Of a DNA stretch of 64,000 bases, positions 16,107 to 24,247 are shown one piece after another; positions within the stretch are counted from its first letter, which is position 1; each line of letters begins with the position of its first letter. The position numbers and the translations under genes are program-made. The stretch is from positions 1 to 64,000 of the forward strand of contig JAPKZB010000056.1 of assembly GCA_026393985.1 (NCBI GenBank). The letters run 5' to 3'. Origin of the DNA: Acidobacteriota bacterium (GTDB lineage: Bacteria; Acidobacteriota; Terriglobia; Bryobacterales; Bryobacteraceae). The notes under the pieces are model-generated. The model had not been told where the DNA came from, did no database searches, and was given only the letters and a program-made list of their open reading frames with translations.

Positions 16107-17347
16107 TTACGCCGGCGCCGCGACTGATTGCCCTGGTGGCGTTGACGGCCCTGGCGGCGGCGGTGTCGCCGCTGGCGGGGGCGGTGAGCGTGGGCGGGGT
16201 GGTGTTGGCGGCGGGGTTGGACGCGGCGTGGAGCCGGGGGCGGCGGAGGGGGATCCGGGTGGGGGCGATGGAGCCGCTGCGGTGCCATTTGGGGGTGCCG
16301 GCGGAGCTGGCGATGCCGGTGACGGCGCCGACGGGGGCGCGGCTTTTCTTGGCGCTGCCGGCGGAGTTGGAGTTGGCGGCCGAGACGGGGAACCCGTGGA
16401 CGTTTACGCCGCGGGAGCGGGGGCGATACCGGGTGGAGGCGCTGGCGGTGGAGGTGCGATCGGCGGGGGGACTGTGGGAGTGGCGGGAGAGATTGACGCC
16501 GGAGGTGGAGATCCGGGTGTATCCGCGGGTGCGGGGGGCGCAGGAGATGCAGGCGCTGCGCAGGGCGTTGACGGGGTCGCGGCAGGTGCGGCAGGTAGGA
16601 CGGGGCCGGGAGTTTGAGAAGCTGCGGGAGTACAGCCCGGGCGACAGCTTTCCGGACGTGCACTGGAAGGCGACGGCGCGGCGGGGGAGGCCGATTACAC
16701 GGACCTACCAGATTGAGCGGACACAGGAGATTTATTGCCTGCTGGACTGCGGGAGGCTGCAGGCGCGGCGGCAGGAGGGGCAGACGGTGCTCGATTGGAG
16801 CGTGACGGCGGCGCTGCATCTGGCGATGGCGGCGGGGCGGCAGGGGGACCGGATGGGGTTGCTGGCGTTCAGCGACCGGATTGACGGGTTTGTGAGGGCG
16901 GGGACGGGGGCAGCGCATTTGGCGGCCTGCCAGGAGATGCTGTATCCGCTGCGGCCGGCCGAGGCGGTGACGGACTATGCGGAGGCGGCGACGTATCTGC
17001 GGACGCGGCTGCCGCGGCGGGCGCTGCTGGTGGTGTTGACCTCGCTCGACGATCAGGCGTCGGCGGAGCCGTTTGGGCGGGCGGTGAAGCTGCTGGGCGA
17101 GCGGCATCTGGTGACGGTGGTGGCGGCGCGGGCGCCGGGCGCCGAGCCGTTGTTCAGCGGAGGGCCGGCGGCGGACGAGGCGGCGATCTACGGGGCGCTG
17201 GGCGGGCATCTGGTATGGCGGGGGCTGCGGGAGCTGCAGTTGGAGCTGGGCCATCAGGGGATCCGGCTGGCGTACGAGGATCCGCGGGAGATGGGGCTGC
17301 GGGCGTTGACGATCTACGAGGAGATCCGGCAGAGGCAACTGTTATGA
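16103..17347 (+). CDS. DUF58-domain protein (VWA-like partner of MoxR)
   Basis: A 414-aa protein with two closely spaced N-terminal membrane helices (about 5-45), a beta-rich segment, and the DUF58 signature GREFEKLREYSPGDSFPDVHWKATAR, of which the core is YSPGDSFPDVHW. The C-terminal half looks VWA-like, with IYCLLDCGRL replacing the usual MIDAS DxSxS (only Asp-Cys-Gly is left), so metal binding there may be altered or lost. It is encoded between the ATPase and the SpoIIM-like gene with 4-bp overlaps on both sides. Role: probable membrane-anchored client or adaptor for the MoxR ATPase. Confidence 0.92.
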   Translation: MITPAPRLIALVALTALAAAVSPLAGAVSVGGVVLAAGLDAAWSRGRRRGIRVGAMEPLRCHLGVPAELAMPVTAPTGARLFLALPAELELAAETGNPWTFTPRERGRYRVEALAVEVRSAGGLWEWRERLTPEVEIRVYPRVRGAQEMQALRRALTGSRQVRQVGRGREFEKLREYSPGDSFPDVHWKATARRGRPITRTYQIERTQEIYCLLDCGRLQARRQEGQTVLDWSVTAALHLAMAAGRQGDRMGLLAFSDRIDGFVRAGTGAAHLAACQEMLYPLRPAEAVTDYAEAATYLRTRLPRRALLVVLTSLDDQASAEPFGRAVKLLGERHLVTVVAARAPGAEPLFSGGPAADEAAIYGALGGHLVWRGLRELQLELGHQGIRLAYEDPREMGLRALTIYEEIRQRQLL

Positions 17348-18333
17348 TTCTTGATCTCGAGCGGTTTGTCCGCGAGGGGGAGCCGCGCTGGCAGGAGTTG
17401 GAGGCGATTCTGGGGCGGATGGAGAAGCACCCGTACGCGACGGTGGCGGTGGCGGAGCTGGAGCGGCTGCACGCGCTCTACCAGCGGACCTCGGCGGATC
17501 TGCTGCGGGTGCGGGGGCTGCACACCGAGGCGCGGATGCGGCAGTATCTGGAGAGCCTGGTGAGCCGGGGATACACGGCGATTCACGGGGTGACGGAGCG
17601 GAAGAAGGCGTCGTGGCACGGGTGGTTTTTGCGGGATTTTCCGAGGGCGGTGCGGCGGCAGACGGGGGCGCTGGCGTTGGCGATGGCGCTTTTCTGGGGT
17701 GGCGCGGCGGTGGGGGCGGGCTTGCTGGTGCGGCTGTTTGCCGAGCGGGAGACGCTGTTTCCGTTTGCCGGATTGGCGGTGCGGCCGAGCGAACGGGTGA
17801 AGCAGGAGACGGCGGACCGGGGCCGGCAGGTGGCGGAGCAGACCGGGCGATTTTCGGCGCACCTGATTCAGAACAATACGCGGGTGGCGATTTTTACTTT
17901 CGCGCTGGGGATGACGTACGGGGTGGGGCCGACGGTGTTGCTGTTTTCAAACGGGGTGTATCTGGGCGCGGTGGCGATGGATTATGTCAAAGACGGGCAG
18001 ACGGTGTTTCTGCTGGGATGGTTGCTGCCGCACGGGGTGATTGAGCTGCCGGCGATTATTCTGGCGGGGCAGGCGGCGTTTCTGCTGACCGGGGCGCTGC
18101 TGCCGCGGGGGCGGCGGGCGCCGGTGGGGGAGCGTCTGCGGGCGGTGTTTCCGGACACGCTGGCGATCATGGGCGGGGTGGCGGTGATGCTGGGGTGGGC
18201 GGGGATCGTGGAAGCTTTTTTCTCGCAGTATCACGAACCGGTGGTTCCGTATGCGGTGAAGATTGCCTTTGGGTTGGGGGAGCTGGGGGGCCTGGGGGCG
18301 TTTTTCCGGTGGGCAGGGCGCAATGGGGAGTGA
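17344..18333 (+). CDS. Stage II sporulation protein M-like membrane protein
   Basis: A 329-aa protein from the ATG at 17344. Residues 1-90 form a helical cytoplasmic domain (LERLHALYQRTSADLLRVRGL), followed by about five helices. The family hallmarks are HLIQNNTRVAIFTFALGMTYGVGPTVLLFSNGVYLGA and LLPHGVIELPAIILAGQAAF (shown here as landmarks at about 175-240). SpoIIM-family proteins occur in many non-sporulating bacteria next to RDD and DUF58 genes; this organism gives no sign of sporulation genes here. Overlaps the RDD gene by 11 bp. Confidence 0.88.
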   Translation: MILDLERFVREGEPRWQELEAILGRMEKHPYATVAVAELERLHALYQRTSADLLRVRGLHTEARMRQYLESLVSRGYTAIHGVTERKKASWHGWFLRDFPRAVRRQTGALALAMALFWGGAAVGAGLLVRLFAERETLFPFAGLAVRPSERVKQETADRGRQVAEQTGRFSAHLIQNNTRVAIFTFALGMTYGVGPTVLLFSNGVYLGAVAMDYVKDGQTVFLLGWLLPHGVIELPAIILAGQAAFLLTGALLPRGRRAPVGERLRAVFPDTLAIMGGVAVMLGWAGIVEAFFSQYHEPVVPYAVKIAFGLGELGGLGAFFRWAGRNGE

Positions 18334-19099
18334 AGGGTTAGAGATACGGACGCCGGAAGGGGTGCCGTTTACGATTCCGCTGGCGGGGGCGGGGGCGCGG
18401 ATGGTGGCGCTGGTGGTGGATTTACTGGCGATTTTGGCGATGGAGTCGGCGGTGCTGAGCGCCTTGACGGCGTTTGCGCCCTTGGCGCCGGATGCGATTG
18501 GCGGGGTGGTAACGCTCCTCTATTTCGGGCTGTCGACGGGGTACGGGATGGTGCTGGAGATCTGGTGGAACGGGCAGACGCTGGGGAAGCGGCTGCTGGG
18601 GCTGCGGGTGATGGACCAACGGGCGCGGCCGGCGCGGCCGGGGCAGATGATCGTGCGGAATCTGCTGCGTCCGGTAGACGCGTTGCCGGCGCTGTATTTG
18701 TTGGGGGCGGTGGTTTGCTGGGGGACGCGGCACCGGCAGCGGGTGGGGGATTGGGCGGCGGGAACGGTGGTGGTGCGGACGGGGGAGCCGGTGCGGGCGG
18801 ATTGGAGCCAGCTGCGGCGGGAGAGGTACAACTCCCTGCGGGAGCATGCGGCGCTGGCGGCGCGGCTGCGGCAGCGGACGGGGCCGGAGTTGGCGGGTAT
18901 CGCTCTCGATGCGGTGTTGCGGCGGGAGGAGTTGACGCCGGAGGCACGGGTGGCGGTGTTTGGGGTGGTGGCGGAGCGGCTGCGGGGTTTGGTGGAGTTT
19001 CCGGCCGAGGCGGTGGAGGCGCTTTCCGACGAGCAGTATGTGCGGCGGGCGGTGGAGGTGCTCTATACGGCACCGCGGCAGGGACCAAAGTACGCTTGA
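18323..19099 (+). CDS. RDD-family membrane protein
   Basis: A 258-aa protein, last gene of the overlapping operon. RDD features: an early Arg in GARMVALVVDLLAILA, WWNGQTLGKRLLGLRVMD, and RHRQRVGDWAAGTVVVR. Three to four membrane helices occupy residues 25-150. The C-terminal ~100 residues are soluble and helical (REHAALAARLRQRTGPEL..), as often found in RDD proteins next to SpoIIM-like genes. The ATG at 18323 lies inside the end of the previous gene. A hairpin with a T-rich tail follows 21 bp after the stop. Confidence 0.88.
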   Translation: MGSEGLEIRTPEGVPFTIPLAGAGARMVALVVDLLAILAMESAVLSALTAFAPLAPDAIGGVVTLLYFGLSTGYGMVLEIWWNGQTLGKRLLGLRVMDQRARPARPGQMIVRNLLRPVDALPALYLLGAVVCWGTRHRQRVGDWAAGTVVVRTGEPVRADWSQLRRERYNSLREHAALAARLRQRTGPELAGIALDAVLRREELTPEARVAVFGVVAERLRGLVEFPAEAVEALSDEQYVRRAVEVLYTAPRQGPKYA

Positions 19100-19120
19100 C
19101 CCAGAACGCCGGCACTAAGG

Positions 19121-19148
19121 CGGTGGCCCGAGGTGACCACCGTCTTTT
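19121..19148 (+). terminator. Putative rho-independent terminator of the MoxR-type operon
   Basis: CGGTGG (19121-19126) pairs with CCACCG (19137-19142) across a 10-nt loop and is followed by TCTTTT (19143-19148). The stem is short, so moderate confidence. It lies 21 bp after the last gene of the operon. Confidence 0.45.
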
Positions 19149-19201
19149 GGTACGGGCTGACCATTGTTGCACGCAGATAGGGCGTCGAGAATGGTCATGG
19201 A

Positions 19202-19996
19202 ATGAACCCAGCGATCAGCACCGGGGGGCGAGCCGCGCCGCGGACGTCTATCTATCCGCACCGGAGTGTGCGTTCGGTGCAGTTGACGCGAGCCCGGCGG
19301 AGAGTGGCCTGGATAGTAGCGTTTTGCGCGTTTCTTTTGGTTGGTTATTACGCCGTGCCGCTGATGGCGCTGCATAGCGCCTTGGCGGACCGGTTGCTGG
19401 AGTGGACAGGGATTCCACGGGCGGATTGGGAGCCGGTGGCGGTGTTTCCGGGGCTTGAACCGGGAAGCGGGCCGATCGTGCGGGTGCCGACGTTTGCGGA
19501 GCTTTCCGGCGGCGCCCGGCTGGGGTTGATATTCGGGATTGTGGGGCTGCTGTTGCTGACGGCACGTTTTTTGCTGTTCCGGAATCTGGGCCACTTCTTG
19601 ATTGTGCTGTTGGCGGTTTCGGCGGTAGTGACTGGGTTATTCGATACGTTCCGGCTGGATTCGCGAGTGTTCGGGCAGATTTGGCTGCGGCAGGAGCTGC
19701 TGGTGTGGCTGTTGATGCCGTTTGCCGGCGTTGTGTTATTTTTGCTGCCGCAGCCGCGGCTTGGGGTGGGGCTGGGGTGGATGGTGCTCGCGCAGGTGTA
19801 CGGCTTTCTGTTTTCGGTAGTGCGGTTTGTATTTTGCGTGGGGATGCTGCATTACGCGGGTTTGGTGTTTATGCCGTTGCTGTGGTTTGCGCTGGGCACG
19901 CTGAGTGATCTGCTGTTCCTGCTGTTTTTCTTTTCGGTTTCGATTTACCAGACCTCGGGACGGCTTTGGGGGGGGCGCAACTCGTGGCAGTTGTAG
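19202..19996 (+). CDS. Six-helix membrane protein at the head of an exopolysaccharide-type cluster
   Basis: A 264-aa protein with a basic N-terminal tail (about 35 residues), one helix, a short extracytoplasmic segment (DRLLEWTGIPRADWEPV) and then five helices. It has no recognisable catalytic residues; a Cys in RFVFCVGMLHYAG and nearby His are the only candidates. The start ATG at 19202 is the first in frame after the stop of the preceding operon. The 3' end overlaps the glycosyltransferase start, so the two are translated together. It may supply a membrane partner for polymer synthesis or export. Confidence 0.68.
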   Translation: MNPAISTGGRAAPRTSIYPHRSVRSVQLTRARRRVAWIVAFCAFLLVGYYAVPLMALHSALADRLLEWTGIPRADWEPVAVFPGLEPGSGPIVRVPTFAELSGGARLGLIFGIVGLLLLTARFLLFRNLGHFLIVLLAVSAVVTGLFDTFRLDSRVFGQIWLRQELLVWLLMPFAGVVLFLLPQPRLGVGLGWMVLAQVYGFLFSVVRFVFCVGMLHYAGLVFMPLLWFALGTLSDLLFLLFFFSVSIYQTSGRLWGGRNSWQL

Positions 19997-21339
19997 CGCT
20001 TATCGGGTTGGCGTGGGTGCTGATCGTGCTGAGCATGATGCTGCTGGGCGCCTATGCGCTGCGCCATTATTATTTGAGCTATTCGCGGCTGCGGCTGGAG
20101 CACCCGCAGGAGACCAACGAGTTTGTTGGCTTTGTGATGCCGCGGGTGACGGTGTTTGTGCCGATGCACAACGAAGAGAAGGTCGCGCGGGATATTCTGC
20201 AGGCGCTGGTGAACTGCGACTATGATTGGGACCTGCTCGAAGTGATTCCGGTCAATGACCGTTCGACCGACGGCACGCGGGGCATTGTGGACGATTTTGC
20301 GCGGCGGTATCCGTTCATACGTCCCCACCACCGGACCGAAGGCGGGGGGGGCAAGCCGGCGGCGCTGGTGGAGGCGGCGAGTATGGCGACGGGGGAGATC
20401 TACCTGTTATTTGACGCCGACTACGTGCCGGGGCCGGCGGTTTTGAAGATGCTCACGGCACCGTTTGTGGACCCGGAGATTGGGGCGGTGATGGGGCGGG
20501 TGGTGCCGCACAACATTGGCGACAGTCTGCTTTCGGGGCTTCTTTCGCTTGAGCGCTGCGCGGGATATCAATCATCGCAGCAGGCGCGTTACAACCTGGG
20601 GTTCACGGCGCAGTTTGGGGGCACGGTGGGCGGGGTGCGGGCCTCGGCGCTGCGGGCGGTGGGGGGATGGAACCCGGAGTCGCTGACCGAGGATACGGAC
20701 CTGACGATGGCGCTGCTGCTGAACGGTTGGCGGACGGCGTATGTGAACCGGGCGGAGTGCTATGAGGAGGTGCCGCAGAACTGGGGGGTGCGGCGGCGCC
20801 AGCTCGGTCGCTGGGTGATGGGACACACCGAGTGTCTGCACAACTACTGGCTGGACGTGTTCCGGGCGCGGTTCCTGAGCCGGCGGGAGAAGGCGGATGC
20901 GATTTTCCTGCTGGGGATGTACCTGACGGCGCCGGTGATGGTGATTGGGTGGATGGCGTCGCTGCTGCTGTTCTTCATTTCAGCGGCGCACGCGGTGCCG
21001 GTGCTGCCGGTGGCGATGTTGATTATCGGCTATCTGCTGCTGTCCAACCAGGCGACGTTTGTGGAGATCGGGGTGGCGGCGCTGCTCGATGGCACGCGGG
21101 TGCGGGCGCTGATGATGCCGCTGAGCCTGTTGAACTTTTTCGCCAACACCGGGGCGATTTGCAATGCGCTGCGGAAGTTTTACTGGAACCGTTTTTGGGG
21201 CAGCGGGGGGGATGGATGGTACAAGACGCACCGGACGCGGCTGAGCGGCGAGGGGCCGAGACCGAGAAACGGGGCGGGGGCGGCGCGACGGTCGCTGCGG
21301 GGCCTTTACTACAGCGATAGCGAAGGGGGCAACGGTTGA
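19984..21339 (+). CDS. Processive family-2 glycosyltransferase
   Basis: Membrane glycosyltransferase of about 451 aa with the full processive GT2 set: an early Asp in VIPVNDRSTDGT, the DxD-like FDADY, TEDTDL (catalytic base), and QLGRW, which fits the QxxRW polymer-binding motif. One N-terminal helix and about four C-terminal helices form the transport channel, as in cellulose, PgaC and YaiP-type synthases. I chose the GTG at 19984, preceded by a G-run, over a TTG at 19966; both overlap the upstream gene. The product is likely a beta-linked polysaccharide, with the sugar unknown. Confidence 0.88.
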   Translation: MAVVALIGLAWVLIVLSMMLLGAYALRHYYLSYSRLRLEHPQETNEFVGFVMPRVTVFVPMHNEEKVARDILQALVNCDYDWDLLEVIPVNDRSTDGTRGIVDDFARRYPFIRPHHRTEGGGGKPAALVEAASMATGEIYLLFDADYVPGPAVLKMLTAPFVDPEIGAVMGRVVPHNIGDSLLSGLLSLERCAGYQSSQQARYNLGFTAQFGGTVGGVRASALRAVGGWNPESLTEDTDLTMALLLNGWRTAYVNRAECYEEVPQNWGVRRRQLGRWVMGHTECLHNYWLDVFRARFLSRREKADAIFLLGMYLTAPVMVIGWMASLLLFFISAAHAVPVLPVAMLIIGYLLLSNQATFVEIGVAALLDGTRVRALMMPLSLLNFFANTGAICNALRKFYWNRFWGSGGDGWYKTHRTRLSGEGPRPRNGAGAARRSLRGLYYSDSEGGNG

Positions 21340-21343
21340 TCGA

Positions 21344-22480
21344 ATGGGGTTTCTAATCTTCGGTATCGCGTTTCTCGGCCTTCTGTATCTCCATTTTTTT
21401 CTCGCGCACCGGGCGTGGATGGCCATCCGGGGCCGGCAGTCGCTTGAGGTGGATATGGGGTATGTACGAATGGAGAACTACTTTAGCCATTCGTTTCGCC
21501 GAAAGGTGAAGCAGTGGCTCGAGACGCTGCCGAGGTTGCAGAGCGCGCCGGCGGGGGTGCGGGTGTATGACCACGGGCATGAACGGATTTATGTGACGGG
21601 GGAGGCGCAGTATCCGGGAGGGCGTACGGAGCGGGAGATGGTGGTGAGCGAGGGCGGGTTTAGCTGCGGCGCCAACTGCGACTTCCGCAACGAGGTGATG
21701 GTGCGGGGCGACGGCGAGGTGGGTGAAGGGACGTCGCTGCAGGCGATTGCGGCCGACGGAGCGCTGCGGTTGGGCGAGGGGGTGACGGTGCGGCGCTGGG
21801 CCGATGCGGTGGGGCGGTTGACGATTGGAGCGAACACGACGATCCATTCGCGGGCAACGTCGCGGACGGCGATTGAGTTTTTAGCCGGGGCGAGCGCGCA
21901 GTCGCTGTTTGCGCCCGAGATCGTGACGGAGGGGCGTAACGACCAGGGGGCGGGGCTTTCGTTGTGGCCGAGCGGGATGGTGCAGGTCCCGCACAGCGGA
22001 GGCGGAAGGGAGCAGCAGGAGAGCGGCTACGACGCGGCGAAGCTGTTTTCGATGGGCGGGGGCACGTACCTATACGAGGGCGACCTAGTCGTGAAGGGGC
22101 CGCTGCATTTACGCGCCCCGTTGGTGGTGCGGGGGCACTTTTCCTGCGGCAAGGAGAGTTTGCTGGAGGGGGATGTGAAAGCACACGGGAAGATTACGGT
22201 GGGGCCGGCATCGGTGGTGAAGGGTAATCTGGTGGCGGGCGGGGATCTGATTTTATCGCCGGAGGTATATTTTCGGGCATTGTTGCAGGCCGGCGGGGAG
22301 ATGCGGCTGTCGTTCGGGGTGCGGGGGTTGCGAGACGGGCTGCCGGTGGCGGCGCACGCGACGCGGGTGGTGACGGTGGAGAGCAACGTGGTGATTTACG
22401 GCAAGGTGTCTTCGGCGGAACGGGTGGTGGCCGTGTCGACGCCGATGGCGTGGCTGCAAGCGAGTCAGGCGAGGGCATGA
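21344..22480 (+). CDS. Membrane-anchored bactofilin-like (polymer-forming cytoskeletal) protein
   Basis: A 378-aa protein with one N-terminal membrane helix (about 2-20) and then short beta-helix turns of bactofilin type: VRGDGEVGEGTSLQAIAADGALRLGEGV, LVVKGPLHLRAPLVVRGHFSCGKESLLEGDVKAHGKITV and SVVKGNLVAGGDLIL are the regular repeats. The beta-helix appears in two blocks separated by a non-repetitive stretch (about 185-235). A bactofilin between a GT2 synthase and an outer-membrane barrel suggests a scaffold or periplasmic coupling element for the polysaccharide machine. It starts 4 bp after the GT2 stop and overlaps the next gene by 4 bp. Confidence 0.75.
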   Translation: MGFLIFGIAFLGLLYLHFFLAHRAWMAIRGRQSLEVDMGYVRMENYFSHSFRRKVKQWLETLPRLQSAPAGVRVYDHGHERIYVTGEAQYPGGRTEREMVVSEGGFSCGANCDFRNEVMVRGDGEVGEGTSLQAIAADGALRLGEGVTVRRWADAVGRLTIGANTTIHSRATSRTAIEFLAGASAQSLFAPEIVTEGRNDQGAGLSLWPSGMVQVPHSGGGREQQESGYDAAKLFSMGGGTYLYEGDLVVKGPLHLRAPLVVRGHFSCGKESLLEGDVKAHGKITVGPASVVKGNLVAGGDLILSPEVYFRALLQAGGEMRLSFGVRGLRDGLPVAAHATRVVTVESNVVIYGKVSSAERVVAVSTPMAWLQASQARA

Positions 22481-23310
22481 GTTTCATGAGTTTGCGTATT
22501 TTCGTATGGTGGGTCCTGCTACCCGGCATTTTGGCGGGGCAGACGGGCGGCGCGCCGGTGAGGTTTGAACGGTCGGGTTATGAGAGTCCGCTGCCGGTGC
22601 TGGTGGAGGTAGGCACTTATCACAACGCGGTATCGAACGGTTATGGCTACTGGCGGGGAGCGGACGCGACGTTGTGGTTCCGGAAGATTCCACGTTTTAC
22701 GCCGGTGCTGCAGTTCAACTCGCAGACGCGGCCGGGCGTGACGCAGCAGTCCTATAGTGTGTTTAGCTTCGCCAACTGGTCGCGGAACTTTTATACGACG
22801 CAGGGCGTGAGCTATGCGGCGCCGCGGAATGGGGTTTCGCTGTTTGCGAGCCGGCGGCTGGATTTGCGCGGATTTTACAAGCTGCCGGTGCTGGAGCGGC
22901 GACTGCTGGTGACGGCCGGGGTGTCGCAGTTCCGTTTCGCGGGGCCGGCGCGGGGGCAGATCTACAGTACGGGATTCCTATACTACGGCAAGCGAGTGAT
23001 TGTTGAAGGCAACTACTTTGTCAACCGGAATCAGCCGGGCAATAAGATAGGTCAATCGGGCAGCGTGTCAGTGCAGTACGGACAAGAGGGAAAATACTGG
23101 ATTGGAACGGTACTTGGTGGGGGTAAGGAAGTTTATATGTTTATCGCCCGGACGCCGCTCGAGGTGAACTTAGACAGCGTTTCGACGCAGATTTTCCTAA
23201 GGAAATGGTTGAATCGGCATTATGGCGTGTTTGTGGCGGTGGATCAGCAGACGAAATTCGGAGCGTTTACGCGGGCCGGGGTGATCGGCCGGCTGTTCTT
23301 TGAGTTCTAG
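22477..23310 (+). CDS. YaiO-type outer-membrane beta-barrel protein
   Basis: A 277-aa exported protein from the ATG at 22477 (ATGA overlap; GGCGAGGGC just upstream). A signal peptide (SLRIFVWWVLLPGILAG) is followed by alternating amphipathic strands with aromatic girdle residues, such as FANWSRNFYTTQGVSY and GQIYSTGFLYYGKRVIVEGNYFVN, ending in the C-terminal aromatic IGRLFFEF expected of outer-membrane barrels. In E. coli yaiO neighbours the glycosyltransferase gene yaiP, mirroring the arrangement here. Likely role: outer-membrane exit or anchoring of the polymer made by the GT2 enzyme. Confidence 0.82.
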   Translation: MSFMSLRIFVWWVLLPGILAGQTGGAPVRFERSGYESPLPVLVEVGTYHNAVSNGYGYWRGADATLWFRKIPRFTPVLQFNSQTRPGVTQQSYSVFSFANWSRNFYTTQGVSYAAPRNGVSLFASRRLDLRGFYKLPVLERRLLVTAGVSQFRFAGPARGQIYSTGFLYYGKRVIVEGNYFVNRNQPGNKIGQSGSVSVQYGQEGKYWIGTVLGGGKEVYMFIARTPLEVNLDSVSTQIFLRKWLNRHYGVFVAVDQQTKFGAFTRAGVIGRLFFEF

Positions 23311-23331
23311 TACAAGCTTGCGCGAGGGCCA

Positions 23332-23354
23332 GGTACGAAAGGTCGTTTTGTACC
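23332..23354. promoter_or_regulatory. Inverted repeat between the barrel and lectin genes
   Basis: GGTACGAAA (23332-23340) pairs with TTTTGTACC (23346-23354) around GGTCG, with one G-T wobble. It lies 22 bp after the barrel gene and about 45 bp before the lectin start. It could be a weak terminator or an operator of the PEP-CTERM gene; the sequence does not decide. Confidence 0.45.
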
Positions 23355-23398
23355 ATGCAAAAAGTTTAGCGGTATGGCTAAATTGTCATAGGTCCTTT

Positions 23399-24247
23399 AT
23401 GTTACTCCGAGTTTTAAACCTTTTGACCGGCGCCAGCGGCTTGCTGCTGGCGCATTCTTTTACGTTTTCCGATTTCAGTTCCCCGACGAACCTGAATTTC
23501 GTAGGAGACGCGGCGCTTTCAACGAACCTGTTGCGGCTGACACCCGCGCTTGAAAACCAGAAGGGAGCGGCGTGGTATCAGCCGCTGGTAGGGGTCCAGA
23601 ACGGCTTTAGCACGGATTTCACGTTTCGAATCAGCGACCGAGGCGGGTACAGGCCCGACTGGGAAGCGGGCGTGAACAACGACGGTGCGGACGGCTTTGC
23701 GTTTGTGATTCAGGCGCAAGGATTTAATGAGATCGGGCTCTTTGCGAGCGGGATTGGCTACTACAACCTTGCCAACAGTCTGGCGATTGAGTTCGACACG
23801 TGGGCAAACAAGCCCAGCTACTGCGAACCGAACGGGAACCATGTGGCGTTTCAGAGCCTGGGAACGTTGATGAACCGTCCGGAGCATTGCGCGGGATCGG
23901 AGTTTGACGGGACGTTCACGAACCCGAACCTGGGGATTGCGACGGTGGCCCAGGATCTGTCCGATGGTACGGCGTACAACGCCAGGGTGATCTACGCGCC
24001 GGGGCTGCTGCAGCTATTTTTGACGGATATGTCGACGCCGCTGCTGGCGGCTAACGTTAATCTGGGAACGCTTTTGAATTTGCAAGACGGCAAGAACGCC
24101 TTCATCGGATTCACGTCGTCGACAGGAGGGGCGTGGGAGAAGCACGACATCCTGAACTGGAGCTACAGCGAGGTGCCGGAGCCGGCGACACTCCTGCTGA
24201 CGGGGGTCGGGTTACTGGCTGGAGGGCGGCTGCGACGGCGAGGCTAA
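23399..24247 (+). CDS. PEP-CTERM-anchored L-type lectin-like protein
   Basis: A 282-aa secreted protein from the ATG at 23399, chosen because it begins a signal peptide (MLLRVLNLLTGASGLLLAHS). The body matches bacterial L-type lectins: FTFSDFSSPTNLNFVGDA, LRLTPA, GADGFAFVIQ, LAIEFDTWAN and AFIGFTSSTGGAWEKHDI. The C-terminus is a PEP-CTERM sorting signal: VPEP (about 258-261), a hydrophobic helix and RLRRRG. This signal is normally cut by an exosortase; none is encoded in the window. Being next to the polysaccharide cluster, it may be a carbohydrate-binding matrix protein. It converges on the radical SAM gene with a 4-bp overlap. Confidence 0.88.
   Translation: MLLRVLNLLTGASGLLLAHSFTFSDFSSPTNLNFVGDAALSTNLLRLTPALENQKGAAWYQPLVGVQNGFSTDFTFRISDRGGYRPDWEAGVNNDGADGFAFVIQAQGFNEIGLFASGIGYYNLANSLAIEFDTWANKPSYCEPNGNHVAFQSLGTLMNRPEHCAGSEFDGTFTNPNLGIATVAQDLSDGTAYNARVIYAPGLLQLFLTDMSTPLLAANVNLGTLLNLQDGKNAFIGFTSSTGGAWEKHDILNWSYSEVPEPATLLLTGVGLLAGGRLRRRG

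Noticed and set aside
19202-19996. Membrane protein as an exosortase for the PEP-CTERM lectin
   Set aside because: It lacks the conserved Cys, Arg and His arrangement of exosortases; only a single Cys in a helix is present.
23311-23398. Cyclic-di-GMP riboswitch or sigma-54 promoter before the lectin gene
   Set aside because: No GEMM-type consensus and no TGGC-N-TTGC spacing of a -24/-12 promoter could be matched; only an inverted repeat is present.
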